NCBI RefSeq assembly: GCF_009796865.1
Contig: NZ_CP047028.1
Coordinates: forward strand, 372,001-436,000
Direction: 5' to 3'
DNA: 64,000 bases
From: Formosa sp. L2A11
GTDB taxonomy: Bacteria > Bacteroidota > Bacteroidia > Flavobacteriales > Flavobacteriaceae
The notes under the pieces are model-generated. The model saw only the letters and a list, made by a program, of their open reading frames with translations, did not search any database and had not been told where the DNA came from. The position numbers and the translations under genes were made by a program. The stretch's first letter is position 1; each line of letters starts with the position of its first letter. Of this stretch, positions 52,982-62,502 are shown one piece after another.

Positions 52982-53262
52982 AAATAGGAATTTTTTTATG
53001 ATTACAAAAGTTAAAAGGAATATATTAATGAATTTGACAAAAAAAGGAATTAAAAACTGTACAATATTAAACATACAGTAAGATAAGGCTACTTTTTCAT
53101 TTTTACCACCTACTCCAGAACAGGAACTAAAACACTGCTATATAGTCTTTTATATTTTGAAAGAAAATCTAATTTAAATCAATTAAAAACGAAGCGTATT
53201 AAAATATAAAATGTTTAAAATATTGTCTTAATAAATCTCCCAAAAGGACAAAGTACTCGTAA

Positions 53263-54603
53263 TTAATTTAAGGTTTTAGTTTCTATAATTTTTGTTCTTG
53301 GTAATTCTCTAATGTCAATAGAATAAATATCTGAAACAGGCTCTATGGCATAGTTGTAAGTTGTATTCCCCCCAACTAAAAACAGTTTATTTTCAGCATA
53401 AAAAAGTGAAGCATTATATAAATCTAGATCGGTTTTATAAGCATTTAAAACCTTAGTTAAGGTATTATAAGTTAACAACCTATCATCATTAAATATATAA
53501 ATAATATTATCGTGCTGCGTTAATGCAGGATTATCAATACCTTTAAACAACTCGCCTTCGTTATGCCAAATTCCTTGTTCTAAATCGTAATATTCTATGG
53601 TTTTTAAAGCCATCTCATTAAATCCGCCAATAAGATAAATCTTCTTATTTACAAGTACACCTTTTACCTCTTTAGGCTGAGTCATGTTTGCTAATTCGTA
53701 CCAATATCCAGACGTTATATTATAAATGTATGATTTATCGCTATATGTTTTTTCGTTAGTCCTGCTTCGCTCTGTAGAACCGCCCATTACAACAAGGTTA
53801 TCTTGATAAGAAACTGCTGCAAAATTTATGGCTTGATGCGGATACGTCTGATCTAACTTTAGTTGGTTAGTCCCCAAATCAAGAACTTCAATATTATTTT
53901 CTAAATATTCTTTTTTCTGATTTTTAGACAGTGTTTTCCCTCCTAAAACATAAACCGTATCGTTTACAGTAACTGCTTCGTGATAAGCTCGTTTTTTAAA
54001 CTCTAAATCTGAAACGTAAACAGAATCTTTAATAACATCGTACACCTGTAATTTATCGCTATAGTTTTCCCAAGTCATGTTTAATTTCAACATTTTTAAA
54101 AACTCAGAAAAATCTAGTGCAGTTTCCATAGCGCGTTTTTCGTTTCCGTCTATAATCGTTCTATCTCCTCCAAAAACATAAATCTTATTATGAACTAAAA
54201 CAGAAGCAAAATACGCGACACCAAAATCTAAATCTGCTACCTTATTATATTTTAATTCCGGATGTAATTCCAAATCAGACATTACAATAACCTCATCTAA
54301 GACTTCTTCTTTTTTAACTAAAAACAATATACAATTCCGTGATTTTACATCTTCTACACTATATTCTAAAGTGGTATATCCTAACATTGAGAACAAAATA
54401 ACATCGCTAGAACGACTCTCTTTATTTAGTTCTAACTCGAACATACCGCTGGCATCAGACACTGTTCCATTATTTTTATTGCCTTCAAAATAAATATTTA
54501 CATCTTCTAAAGGTGTATTGGTTTCCCTATCTAAAATTTTACCTGTTATGTTTTGAGCTGTTACTGTAAAAGCTAAAAAAAAAAGAATAAAAGTAAATCT
54601 CAT
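53263..54603 (-). CDS. Kelch-repeat protein with carboxypeptidase-regulatory-like domain
   Basis: The start at 54603 gives the signal peptide MRFTFILFFLAFTVTAQ; an ATG 11 codons earlier does not. Residues about 20-100 form a CarboxypepD_reg-like domain (GKILDRETNTPLEDVNIYF, SDASGMFELEL). From about 125 on there are kelch-type propeller blades with repeated GG or GGN turns (KIYVFGGDRTII, TVYVLGGKTL, NLVVMGGSTE, KIYLIGGFNE, KLFLVGGNTT). Periplasmic kelch proteins include sugar mutarotases/epimerases, so a role on alginate products is possible but not shown. Confidence 0.82.
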   Translation of the reverse strand: MRFTFILFFLAFTVTAQNITGKILDRETNTPLEDVNIYFEGNKNNGTVSDASGMFELELNKESRSSDVILFSMLGYTTLEYSVEDVKSRNCILFLVKKEEVLDEVIVMSDLELHPELKYNKVADLDFGVAYFASVLVHNKIYVFGGDRTIIDGNEKRAMETALDFSEFLKMLKLNMTWENYSDKLQVYDVIKDSVYVSDLEFKKRAYHEAVTVNDTVYVLGGKTLSKNQKKEYLENNIEVLDLGTNQLKLDQTYPHQAINFAAVSYQDNLVVMGGSTERSRTNEKTYSDKSYIYNITSGYWYELANMTQPKEVKGVLVNKKIYLIGGFNEMALKTIEYYDLEQGIWHNEGELFKGIDNPALTQHDNIIYIFNDDRLLTYNTLTKVLNAYKTDLDLYNASLFYAENKLFLVGGNTTYNYAIEPVSDIYSIDIRELPRTKIIETKTLN

Positions 54604-54942
54604 TTGAATTGAAGTTTTAATTTTTCGGAAATACATCTATAGCCATTTTACAATTAGTGATGTTTTAAAGGTAGTATATTATAATAAAATTTAAAGTCCT
54701 TTATATATTACCAAATAAAAATATAATCTATTCATTAAAAACTGTTATACAGAAAAGAGACAAAACACCAAGACAACCAACTACTTACTTTTAATTACAC
54801 ACTGTTCTAAATAGATATAAAAACGAGTCTCTAATTAAATAAAATTGACACGTAGAAATACATGAGAATTGTCATTTTATGAAATTATAACAATTTGTAA
54901 TTTTATAAAACTTAAATTGTGACATCTAAAAACATAATCTAT
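54604..54942. other. Divergent intergenic region, no gene seen
   Basis: About 340 AT-rich bases lie between the kelch gene (minus) and the cytochrome gene (plus), with both promoters presumed inside. No GntR-type TGGT-NN-ACCA site is visible here, so the kelch gene may not be in that regulon. Confidence 0.4.
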
Positions 54943-55440
54943 ATGAAAAACGTATTATTTATTGCATTAGCACTTCTTATTTTTAGCTGTGGAGATAAAG
55001 CTGAAAAAAAGAAATTTGAATACAGCGCACCTAAAGCGACAACACCCGTAGAAACCACTACAAAAACGGAAGCAGCTATTGCATATGAAACTTTAGTAGA
55101 TTTAGAAAACAAAGGTATTGGCCCTATAAAATCTGTTGAAATAGGAGATACTGTAGATATGGATTTAGCTAAAAAAGGAGAAACTTTTTTTAATACAACT
55201 TGTGTGGCTTGCCATAAAACCGACAAAAAATTTATTGGTCCTGCTTTAGGCGATGTTACCACTAAAAGAAGTCCTGAATGGATTATGAATATGGTTATGA
55301 ATACAGCAGAAATGACAAAAAAAGATCCTCTAGCTAAAGGCATTTACGAAGAGTATAACAAAGCTGTAATGATAACTGCTCCTGTAAGCGAGGACAACGC
55401 CAGAGCCATTGTAGAATACTTAAGAAGCTTAGAAAAATAG
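54943..55440 (+). CDS. Cytochrome c lipoprotein
   Basis: The start at 54943 gives MKNVLFIALALLIFSCGDK with lipobox Cys16; an ATG eight codons upstream does not. After a Thr/Lys-rich linker, one class I cytochrome c domain carries the heme site CVACH (a CxxCH motif, near 87-91). The distal Met is likely in AVMITAP, and the closing helix is NARAIVEYLRSLEK. It probably carries electrons in the periplasm, anchored to a membrane. Confidence 0.9.
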   Translation: MKNVLFIALALLIFSCGDKAEKKKFEYSAPKATTPVETTTKTEAAIAYETLVDLENKGIGPIKSVEIGDTVDMDLAKKGETFFNTTCVACHKTDKKFIGPALGDVTTKRSPEWIMNMVMNTAEMTKKDPLAKGIYEEYNKAVMITAPVSEDNARAIVEYLRSLEK

Positions 55441-55470
55441 AAAATATTGCATAAATTATTATCGTTAACT

Positions 55471-55512
55471 AAAACAGGTTTAGTCTTAAAAAAGATTAAG
55501 CCTGTTTTAATT
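55471..55512. terminator. Bidirectional terminator
   Basis: AAAACAGGTTTAGTCTT and AGATTAAGCCTGTTTT pair with two wobble or mismatch positions, between the convergent cytochrome and 119-residue genes. Confidence 0.75.
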
Positions 55513-55866
55513 TAATAACTCCTGTTCTGTAGTAACTCTAAAACAACGCTCTTCTCCCAAATACAAAGGATCTCCGTGTTTCTCCGACCAGAAACCATCT
55601 AAAAGATTTGCTGTTAAAGCACGATACACAACAACACCTTTAAATTTTTCATTGTTTTCTCCTAAATAATAAAAATTAATTACTAGAATATTATCTTTAA
55701 AAAAACCTGTTCCAAATTGTTCTTGTTCGTTATTAATAAGCCATTTAGCGCCTACTCTATAGTCTTTATCTAACCACAATTTAAGCGTTCCTCTATATTC
55801 ATGTCCTCCGTCTTCCTGGTTTGTTCCGCTAACAGAAAATGTCCCCACTAAATCTTCAACTGTCAT
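55507..55866 (-). CDS. Hypothetical beta-rich protein, about 119 aa
   Basis: I chose the start MTVEDLVGTFSVSG (55866), preceded by an A-rich leader; an ATG at 55908 would add 14 residues. The rest is a series of strands (YRGTLKLWLDKDYRVGAKWLI, GTGFFKDNILVINFYYLG, FKGVVVYRAL, LLDGFWSEKHGDPLYLGEERC) that looks like a small lipocalin-like barrel. No family is recognised. It lacks a signal peptide. Confidence 0.65.
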   Translation of the reverse strand: MTVEDLVGTFSVSGTNQEDGGHEYRGTLKLWLDKDYRVGAKWLINNEQEQFGTGFFKDNILVINFYYLGENNEKFKGVVVYRALTANLLDGFWSEKHGDPLYLGEERCFRVTTEQELLN

Positions 55867-56097
55867 GTTTATATTTTTTACGCCTTTAAAGATACAATGC
55901 GTACTCATCTTTACAAATTAAAAACAGTACTTACATAGAGCATAGATTTACTAAAACACCATTAATTATAATTTAGCAAACACATTACGCTTACCAATAT
56001 TAACATTAACAACCTGATTTTAAATGAAAATAACATATTTAGCGACCATTCTTATGTGGTTTTTTCACTATTTTGCACCCCTATTAAAATTCATAAA

Positions 56098-57120
56098 ATG
56101 AGCGATAAAGCAACGATTTATGACATTGCTAAAAAATTAAATATTTCTGCAGCCACTGTATCGAGAGCTTTAAACGATCATCCAAAAACGAGCGCTAAAA
56201 CAAAAAAACGTGTTCAGGAAATAGCTTTAGAACTAGGTTACGAACAAAACAGATTAGCGTTAGCCTTAAAAAGCGGGAGAAGTAATAACATTGGCGTTAT
56301 TGTACCTAGAATAGATATTAATTTTTTTGGATCTATTATTCGTGGTATAGAAGATGAATTATACCCGAAAGGATACCATATTATTATTTGCCAAACGCAT
56401 GATAATGAAGAGAAAGAAATTCAAAATATTAATGCGCTTTTAAATGCTCAAGTAGATGGTATTATAACATCTATTACAAAAAACACTCAAGATGTATCTG
56501 TATTCGAGAGGATATTAAACAAAAATACTCCCTTAATTTTTGTAGATAGAAAGCTAGACTTAAAAGGCGCTAGCTCTGTTACTTTAGACGATTTTAAAGG
56601 TGCATATTTAGCAACACAACATTTAATAGAGCAAGGTTGCACACGCATTGTACATCTTACCGTATTAAATTACCAAGCTGTAGATATTTACAAAAAGCGA
56701 TTGAAAGGCTACAAACAAGCCTTAGAAGACAATAATATTTCTTTTGATGAAGCTCTGGTTTTAGAAACTAAAAACGATTTAAGTGGCGGAAAAAGAGCGG
56801 CTCAAAATATTTTTAAATTGAAGACCAGACCAGATGGCATCTTTTCATCGAGTGACTTTATGTTATTAGGTGCAATTAAGGAACTTAAAGCAAATGCTGT
56901 AGCTATCCCTCAAGATATTGCTGTGGTTGGATTTAGTAACGAACCATTTACAAAATTTATGGAAAACCCAATTTCCTCTGTAGATCAATGTCCACTAAAA
57001 ATGGGAAAACTTGCTGCAAAGGTATTCCTAGATCAAATTAATAATCCGGAGTTATTAAAGGTTGAAAAAAACGTAATTCTTGCTCCTAAATTAAAAATTC
57101 GAGATTCTTCTACAAGATAG
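56098..57120 (+). CDS. LacI-family transcriptional regulator
   Basis: The start at 56098 (MSDKATIYDIAKKLNISAATVSRAL) puts the LacI HTH at residues about 4-50; an upstream in-frame ATG at 56056 adds a leader without homology. The hinge helix is QNRLALALKSGRS. The periplasmic-binding-protein-like sensor spans about 60-338 with IGVIVPRIDINFFGSIIRGIED and IAVVGFSNEPFTKFMENPISSV. Family members bind sugars and repress catabolic genes. No obvious target gene adjoins it (the next gene is convergent), so it may act in trans on one of the glycan loci. Confidence 0.92.
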   Translation: MSDKATIYDIAKKLNISAATVSRALNDHPKTSAKTKKRVQEIALELGYEQNRLALALKSGRSNNIGVIVPRIDINFFGSIIRGIEDELYPKGYHIIICQTHDNEEKEIQNINALLNAQVDGIITSITKNTQDVSVFERILNKNTPLIFVDRKLDLKGASSVTLDDFKGAYLATQHLIEQGCTRIVHLTVLNYQAVDIYKKRLKGYKQALEDNNISFDEALVLETKNDLSGGKRAAQNIFKLKTRPDGIFSSSDFMLLGAIKELKANAVAIPQDIAVVGFSNEPFTKFMENPISSVDQCPLKMGKLAAKVFLDQINNPELLKVEKNVILAPKLKIRDSSTR

Positions 57121-57134
57121 ACTCTGCAAAAAGA

Positions 57135-57572
57135 CTAATCTCCCAATAGCACAATTAATATAGGAATTTTAGATTCGCCTATAAGCTGACTAGAAGTGCT
57201 TCCTATAATGGCTTTGTAAAAGAATCCATGTTTTTCTCGCCCGGAAATTATTAAATCGGCATTTAGGCGTTCTGCTTCTTTTAATATTGTTGAAATTGTT
57301 ACGCCCTCTACTAACAAGCCTTCGGTTTCTACATGACGTTCATTCATTTCAAAAGCATATTCACGTAGCTTAGCATGTTCGTCCTTTAATTCTTTAGCTC
57401 TAGAATTACGAACTTCTATCGGACCAGCATCATAACCTACAAAATCTGGATCTGGAGCAGCAATGTGCATAATCCATAATTTAGAATGAAAAGCAGATGC
57501 TAACTCGTATGCTTGTTTAAGTAAAATTCTTTCTTTACCATTAAAATCTATAGTAACTAAAATATTTTTCAT
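57135..57572 (-). CDS. Universal stress protein (UspA family)
   Basis: The single-domain, 145-residue product begins MKNILVTIDFNGKERILLKQAYELA. The C-terminal nucleotide-binding signature is present as SGREKHGFFYKAIIGSTSSQLIGESKIPILIV (about 110-141), with the G-x2-G-x9-G(S) spacing altered (GREKHGF), so ATP binding is uncertain. It acts in the cytoplasm. Confidence 0.88.
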   Translation of the reverse strand: MKNILVTIDFNGKERILLKQAYELASAFHSKLWIMHIAAPDPDFVGYDAGPIEVRNSRAKELKDEHAKLREYAFEMNERHVETEGLLVEGVTISTILKEAERLNADLIISGREKHGFFYKAIIGSTSSQLIGESKIPILIVLLGD

Positions 57573-57672
57573 AATTAATACTTTAAAATAAACAGCAAAT
57601 GTTTTAGTAACTCTAAGGTACTAAATATTAATCTTACATGCTATTTTAAGACCTTAAGCTGTTATTAATTAA

Positions 57673-58671
57673 TTACTTTTTTTTTACAAGATATTTTTTT
57701 TCAGAATACACTTGCCAAGACTGCATTTTACCAATATACATTTTTAAATAATTTTCGGTTAGAAAAATATTAGACCAATCGAAACGGCGAGATTGCACTC
57801 CTAAATAGAAAATCCAAACAGACATGCCTGCTGCTGGAATTAATTGTAATTCGTCTTCAGATAATTTTAAAACACTTTGGTAACCTTCTAAAAATTTAGC
57901 TTTCTTTAATTCGTAAATAGATTTATCTGCTTCAATATGAAATAACTGTTTACAGAAGTAGCCAACGTCTAGAATACAAGAACCGTTTCCGCAGAAATCG
58001 AAATCGAAAACAGTCATTTCTTCACTATTTTTCACGCTCATATTATCGTACCAAATATCTAAATGTATAATTCCAGATCTTACGTTTTTCTTATTTATGT
58101 TTAAAAATTGTGCCTTAATAGCTTCAGATTGTGCCTTAATAAATTGCATTTCAGGAAGCGTCTCTTTAAAATAAGCATTGGCATATTCGAAAGGTAAATC
58201 TAACAACGTTTCTGTCGTGTACGTCATACGTTCTATAGATTTGCTTGTGGTAACATTATGAAATTTTGCCATTAATTTACCAATAGAAAAACAAGTATCT
58301 TCATTCATAAAACGCAGCTTTTCCCCTTCTGCAAACGAAAATAAAACCCCATATCTAAGTCCTTCTGGCGCTTCAATATCTTGAATTAATTTTCCTTCAC
58401 AATCGGGTATAGAATACGAAATACTAATCGCATTGTCTTTAAGCATGTCTAAAAGACGAAGCTCTTCTTTTATTTGGTTTTTAGTCCGCCATTGGTAACT
58501 ATACACCCTAAACACATACTTCTTGTTTTTATTGGTTACAAAATAGGTGTGATTCATTCCGGTTCTATACAATGTGCAAGTACTTGCCTCACTAAAACGA
58601 TATGTTTTAATTAAAAACTGACCTAATGCAGATGCAGAAAGTGTAGATGTAATAACAGGAAATACAGACAT
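57673..58671 (-). CDS. APH/choline-kinase-like phosphotransferase
   Basis: The 332-residue product has the kinase-like fold: YRTGMNHTYFVTNKNKKYVFRVYS (about 37-60) has the ATP-site Lys. GIIHLDIWYDNM (Brenner motif with catalytic Asp, near 200-211) and VFDFDFCGNG (DFG-like) follow. Relatives phosphorylate homoserine, choline or aminoglycosides. The genomic context (small membrane protein, MBOAT pair) does not reveal the substrate. No resistance role should be assumed. Confidence 0.88.
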   Translation of the reverse strand: MSVFPVITSTLSASALGQFLIKTYRFSEASTCTLYRTGMNHTYFVTNKNKKYVFRVYSYQWRTKNQIKEELRLLDMLKDNAISISYSIPDCEGKLIQDIEAPEGLRYGVLFSFAEGEKLRFMNEDTCFSIGKLMAKFHNVTTSKSIERMTYTTETLLDLPFEYANAYFKETLPEMQFIKAQSEAIKAQFLNINKKNVRSGIIHLDIWYDNMSVKNSEEMTVFDFDFCGNGSCILDVGYFCKQLFHIEADKSIYELKKAKFLEGYQSVLKLSEDELQLIPAAGMSVWIFYLGVQSRRFDWSNIFLTENYLKMYIGKMQSWQVYSEKKYLVKKK

Positions 58672-58684
58672 AAATTATAGAAAA

Positions 58685-58930
58685 TTAAGTTGAATACGTA
58701 ACAGTATTCTGAGACAAAAAGCTTATGATAAAAATTATTAGAGAACTAACTAGCAAGACTGCTCCTGGCCCAAGAACAGAGGTTAAATTAAACCTATGCG
58801 TTAAAGCATGACCTAACGGCATTAAAATGGTTAAAGCTTTTCCAAATAAAATTAATAAAATAAGAATCGGGAGCACAACAAAGAGCGTTCCTGTAATTAC
58901 ATATCTTAAAATTAACTTATAACTTTTCAT
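58685..58930 (-). CDS. Small two-helix membrane protein, DUF502-like start
   Basis: The 81-residue product has two hydrophobic helices (about 8-37 and 54-72) joined by a His-containing loop (GHALTHRFNLTSVLGPGA). The opening LRYVITGTLFVVLPILILLILFGKAL recalls the first helix of DUF502 proteins, but the product is much shorter than that family. It lies 13 bp before the kinase gene on the same strand. Confidence 0.65.
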   Translation of the reverse strand: MKSYKLILRYVITGTLFVVLPILILLILFGKALTILMPLGHALTHRFNLTSVLGPGAVLLVSSLIIFIISFLSQNTVTYST

Positions 58931-59069
58931 AAAAACAGACCTCTTTTTAATGATTTTAAAGGCTGAAGGTAATAAAACCTAATCATTTTAAATAAATGAA
59001 AAATTGAAAAACATAAGATAAAAAGAACAAACTTCTAAATTAAGAATGTATACAAGCTACAACTACTAT

Positions 59070-60017
59070 TTAATTTGCTTTTAGAACAATTTCTTTGACT
59101 GCTTCAGACAGTTTTTCTGCTCCCAAATGAGATAAATGTGTTTTATCTTTCCAGTATTTTAACTGATTATCATCTTTAAAAAAGTCGGTAAAATCATAAT
59201 ACGTTAATCCTTTAGCGGTTAGTAAGGCCTTAAATTCAGCATTAGCCTTCTTGCAAGGATATTGGTATTTAGGAGATGTAAACAGTATCAATTTCTTGTT
59301 ATTAGCATCGCAAAACGCTTTTATGTCTGATAGTGTCTGACTATAAGTTGCATTGATATTATAATGGGTTCCGCAAAAAGTATCGAGATCTATAACTTCG
59401 TTTCTATGTATAATATTTTCGAATATGTTATGTTGTATTTCACTTACATAAATAGGCTCGTACCCTAAGCGTTCTGTATAATCGTTTTTAGGATCTAAAT
59501 AGTTTTTTAAAATCCCAAGTACTTTTCCATTATAGCCTAAACTCCAATAAAATTTCTGAAGGTTATTATTTTTATTCAACTTATCTATTCCAATTTTTAT
59601 ATCCTTATTTCTATTGTATTTTGAAGCTAAAGCCATAACATCTTCGCCATCGTACGACTCATTAAACGCATAATTAGAATCTATATGCAATAAAATAGTT
59701 TGCTGCTTGTCTTTAGGAAGTAATTGTATTAACACTGCCGAATAGGCAATTTTAACACCATCCATTCCCATATTAAAACTTTTTTTTGAGATGATACGAG
59801 GATCTATATTATGATTCGCTCTTGAGCTTCCAAAAACAACAAAATCCACACTATCTTTAACCTTTAAATACTGGTTAAGCTTACCAATACTTTGTCCAGA
59901 ATATACGTTATCGCTAATGGTATTAAGGGCTAGAAAAACAACTTTATCTACAATAAAGGAAACCACAATAACCAATAGCGTAATCTTGACTAGATATTTT
60001 AAATGTTCTTTATTCAT
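59070..60017 (-). CDS. SGNH-fold protein paired with an MBOAT acyltransferase
   Basis: The 315-residue product has one N-terminal membrane anchor (about 11-31), then VDFVVFGSSRANHNIDPRII (about 57-76), where GSSRA resembles block I of SGNH hydrolases. The C-terminal KTHLSHLGAEKLSEAV (about 293-308) is the block V D/H-x2-H region in weakened form. Such proteins work with MBOAT partners in O-acylation of extracellular polymers, as AlgJ/AlgX and DltD do. The gene lies 2 bp after the MBOAT stop, so the two are translated together. Confidence 0.82.
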   Translation of the reverse strand: MNKEHLKYLVKITLLVIVVSFIVDKVVFLALNTISDNVYSGQSIGKLNQYLKVKDSVDFVVFGSSRANHNIDPRIISKKSFNMGMDGVKIAYSAVLIQLLPKDKQQTILLHIDSNYAFNESYDGEDVMALASKYNRNKDIKIGIDKLNKNNNLQKFYWSLGYNGKVLGILKNYLDPKNDYTERLGYEPIYVSEIQHNIFENIIHRNEVIDLDTFCGTHYNINATYSQTLSDIKAFCDANNKKLILFTSPKYQYPCKKANAEFKALLTAKGLTYYDFTDFFKDDNQLKYWKDKTHLSHLGAEKLSEAVKEIVLKAN

Positions 60018-60019
60018 AT

Positions 60020-61438
60020 TTAAAATTGGAAATAAATAAAGTTGTTAGAAGAGGAATAAAACAAATTAATTAAGGTAATTATAACCGTGGCAATTACAGC
60101 CATTTTAACACCGCTAAAATTTGCACCAAAATCTTCTAAATCTATCTTTTTATTAAACAAATACAAATCAAAAAGCACACCTATAGTTAGAACAAAAACA
60201 GAAGAAGCCATAACATTTAAGTCTCCTATATACGGCATAGATAAGTCTAATTGAAAAATCTTTTTAATCGCTAAACCTGCCGATTGTAAATCTTGTGCTC
60301 TAAAAAACACCCACGAAAAAAGCACTATTATAAATGTAATTGGATACCCTAAAAATCCAAATCTTTTAAATTTATTTATAATTCCCGTGGTTTTTAAATA
60401 CTTCTCTAGACTTAATACAGTTCCGTGAATACCTCCCCAAATAATAAAATTCCAAGAACTACCATGCCACAATCCGCCCAATAACATCGTTAACATTAAA
60501 TTACGATATGTAATTCTTATTCTTTTTCTACTTCCTCCTAACGCTATATATAAGTAATCTCTAAGCCAGTAAGACAAAGACATGTGCCATTTTCTCCAAA
60601 ATTCTGTAAGTGATTTTGAGAAGTAAGGAATATTAAAATTCTGATAAAATTTAAAACCAAGTAATTTCGCTGTTCCTATAGCAATATCTGAATATCCCGA
60701 AAAATCGTAATAGATTTGAAACGCATAGAAAAATGTTGCAATAATTATGGTGGTAGTATTATAAAGGCTCACATCTCCGTATACCAAATCTACGTAAGTC
60801 CCAATAGTATCTGCGATAACTATTTTACGAAATAACCCAACCAATATTTGAATAACACCTGCATTAAACCATTCTTTTTTAAAGGCTCTGCGTTTCTCCA
60901 TTTGCGGCAATAAATTAGAGGCTCTTTCTATAGGGCCAGCAACCAATTGCGGAAAAAATGCGATGTATGTAAAAAAAGAAACCCAGTCTTTAGTAGGCTT
61001 AAATTCTTTTCTATAAATATCTATAGAATAACTTAACGTCTGAAACGTATAAAAACTAATTCCTACAGGAAGAATTATATTTAATGTAAGATCGTTAGGT
61101 TGCCATCCAAAAGCATGCATTAAATCTGAGAATGATTCTGCAAAAAAATTGTAGTATTTAAACATACAAAGCATTCCCAAATTGGCTACTAAACTTACCA
61201 TGAGCCAGCGTTTTCTTAAGCGCTGTGTTTGTGCTTTAAATATTTGTAAACCGGCAGTAAAATCTATTAAGGAGCTTACAATAATTAAAGAAAGAAACCT
61301 CCAATCCCACCATGCATAAAAAACATAGCTACAGATTAGCAATAATATATTTTGTTTCTTCAGATTGTTATTTAGTAACCAATAGGCCACAAAAACAAGT
61401 GGAAAAAAAATTAAAAACTCAAAAGAATTAAATAGCAT
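60020..61438 (-). CDS. MBOAT-family O-acyltransferase (AlgI/PatA/DltB-like)
   Basis: The 472-residue protein has about eleven membrane helices. It opens FNSFEFLIFFPLVFVAYWLL, then YVFYAWWDWRFL and LPVGISFYTFQTLSYSIDIYR. The active-site region is LTEFWRKWHMSLSYWLRDYLYIALGG (near 265-290) followed by LLGGLWHGSSWNFIIWGGIHG with the conserved His. Relatives move acyl groups across the membrane for alginate, cellulose, peptidoglycan or teichoic acid acylation. No polymer biosynthesis genes are beside it, so the acceptor is unknown. Confidence 0.93.
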   Translation of the reverse strand: MLFNSFEFLIFFPLVFVAYWLLNNNLKKQNILLLICSYVFYAWWDWRFLSLIIVSSLIDFTAGLQIFKAQTQRLRKRWLMVSLVANLGMLCMFKYYNFFAESFSDLMHAFGWQPNDLTLNIILPVGISFYTFQTLSYSIDIYRKEFKPTKDWVSFFTYIAFFPQLVAGPIERASNLLPQMEKRRAFKKEWFNAGVIQILVGLFRKIVIADTIGTYVDLVYGDVSLYNTTTIIIATFFYAFQIYYDFSGYSDIAIGTAKLLGFKFYQNFNIPYFSKSLTEFWRKWHMSLSYWLRDYLYIALGGSRKRIRITYRNLMLTMLLGGLWHGSSWNFIIWGGIHGTVLSLEKYLKTTGIINKFKRFGFLGYPITFIIVLFSWVFFRAQDLQSAGLAIKKIFQLDLSMPYIGDLNVMASSVFVLTIGVLFDLYLFNKKIDLEDFGANFSGVKMAVIATVIITLINLFYSSSNNFIYFQF

Positions 61439-61881
61439 TCTGAAAAATATTCATTTTAAAACTGTAACATTAAAAACAACTATTGGTAATAACTATTTTC
61501 AATATCTCTTTTTTTATCAATATAATTAAACACTAAACTAAAAAAAGAAAACAGACTGCAAATATGCTCGTATCGGTTGAATTTTCAAAATTAAAGAGCA
61601 ACATTATAGATACAATAATTAGAGCAAAATATAGACCGTTTTTCGCATTTATAATGGATTAAGTTTAATGATTAAAAAAATGAGATATTTAAGAAACACG
61701 AATCTGATCTCTTAAAAAGAAACAAAGTATTCACGAAAATATTATATAGAAACACATATATAAAATTACTAAATAACAGTACATTACACAGAAACAGATG
61801 TTTATCTAATAATAGTATAAATGCACTGCACTACAAAAAAATATAGTATTTTGATTTTTATTAATTCAAAAAAATAAACTA
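61439..61881. other. Divergent intergenic region, no gene seen
   Basis: About 440 very AT-rich bases lie between the MBOAT gene (minus) and the SYLF gene (plus). No convincing frame or structure is seen. Confidence 0.4.
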
Positions 61882-62417
61882 ATGAAATCCTTAAAAAACA
61901 TATTCCTTTTACTTCTTGTATGTAGTATCTCTGCGACCTTAAATGCACAAAGTAAGAAAGACACAAAAGTGATAAAGGAATCTGAAACAGCAGTAACAAC
62001 ACTTTTAGAAGTTAATCCGGCTTTAAAAAAAAATTTCAACAACTCTGCAGGCTGTGTAATATTTCCTAATGTTGGTAAAGGAGGTTTTATTAATGGAGGT
62101 GCTTCGGGAAATGGTGTTTTATACCAATATGGACATAAAAAAAGTATGGCAAGTTTAAAAGAGCTTAGCGTAGGTTTACAAGCTGGAGGACAAGATTTAA
62201 TTGAAGTTATCTTTTTGAAGCTTTAGAAGATGTTGAAAAATTTAAAGAAGGAAATTTCGAATTCGACGCAGGTGTTTCTGCTGTAGCTTTAAAATCTGGA
62301 GAAAGTTTAGATGCGAAATATAAAAATGGAGTTGCTGTGTTTACACACTCTAAAGCAGGATTAATGGATGAAGCCTCTGTTGGAGGTCAAAAATTTAGTT
62401 ATAAAGCATTCGAATAA
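61882..62417 (+). pseudogene. SYLF/YSC84-domain secreted protein, frameshifted
   Basis: The signal peptide MKSLKNIFLLLLVCSISATLNAQ is followed by a SYLF-type domain (AGCVIFPNVGKGGFINGGASGNGVLY). The frame breaks at a five-T run near 62210-62214. With six T the reading continues as FEALEDVEKFKEGNFEFDAG...VFTHSKAGLMDEASVGGQKFSYKAFE to a stop at 62415-62417, giving a normal full-length family member of about 178 residues. One lost T is the whole defect, so a sequencing error, recent mutation or phase variation must all be considered. SYLF domains bind lipids. Confidence 0.82.
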
Positions 62418-62438
62418 TTAAGACCTATTCTGTAATAG

Positions 62439-62474
62439 AAAAAGGTTCGAAATTATAAACTTCGAACCTTTTTT
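62439..62474. terminator. Bidirectional terminator
   Basis: AAAAAGGTTCGAA and TTCGAACCTTTTTT form a 13-bp stem with an 8-base loop, between the SYLF and AraC genes. Confidence 0.85.
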
Positions 62475-62502
62475 ATATTACATTATTTCAAAAACATTAA
62501 CT

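Noticed and set aside
52925..53074. Longer start for the protein before PL17
   Set aside because: The added 50 residues would be encoded across the GntR-type operator; the ATG at 52924 directly precedes a proper membrane helix.
57673..58671. Aminoglycoside resistance gene
   Set aside because: The APH fold is shared by many small-molecule kinases, and neither the sequence nor the neighbourhood indicates resistance.
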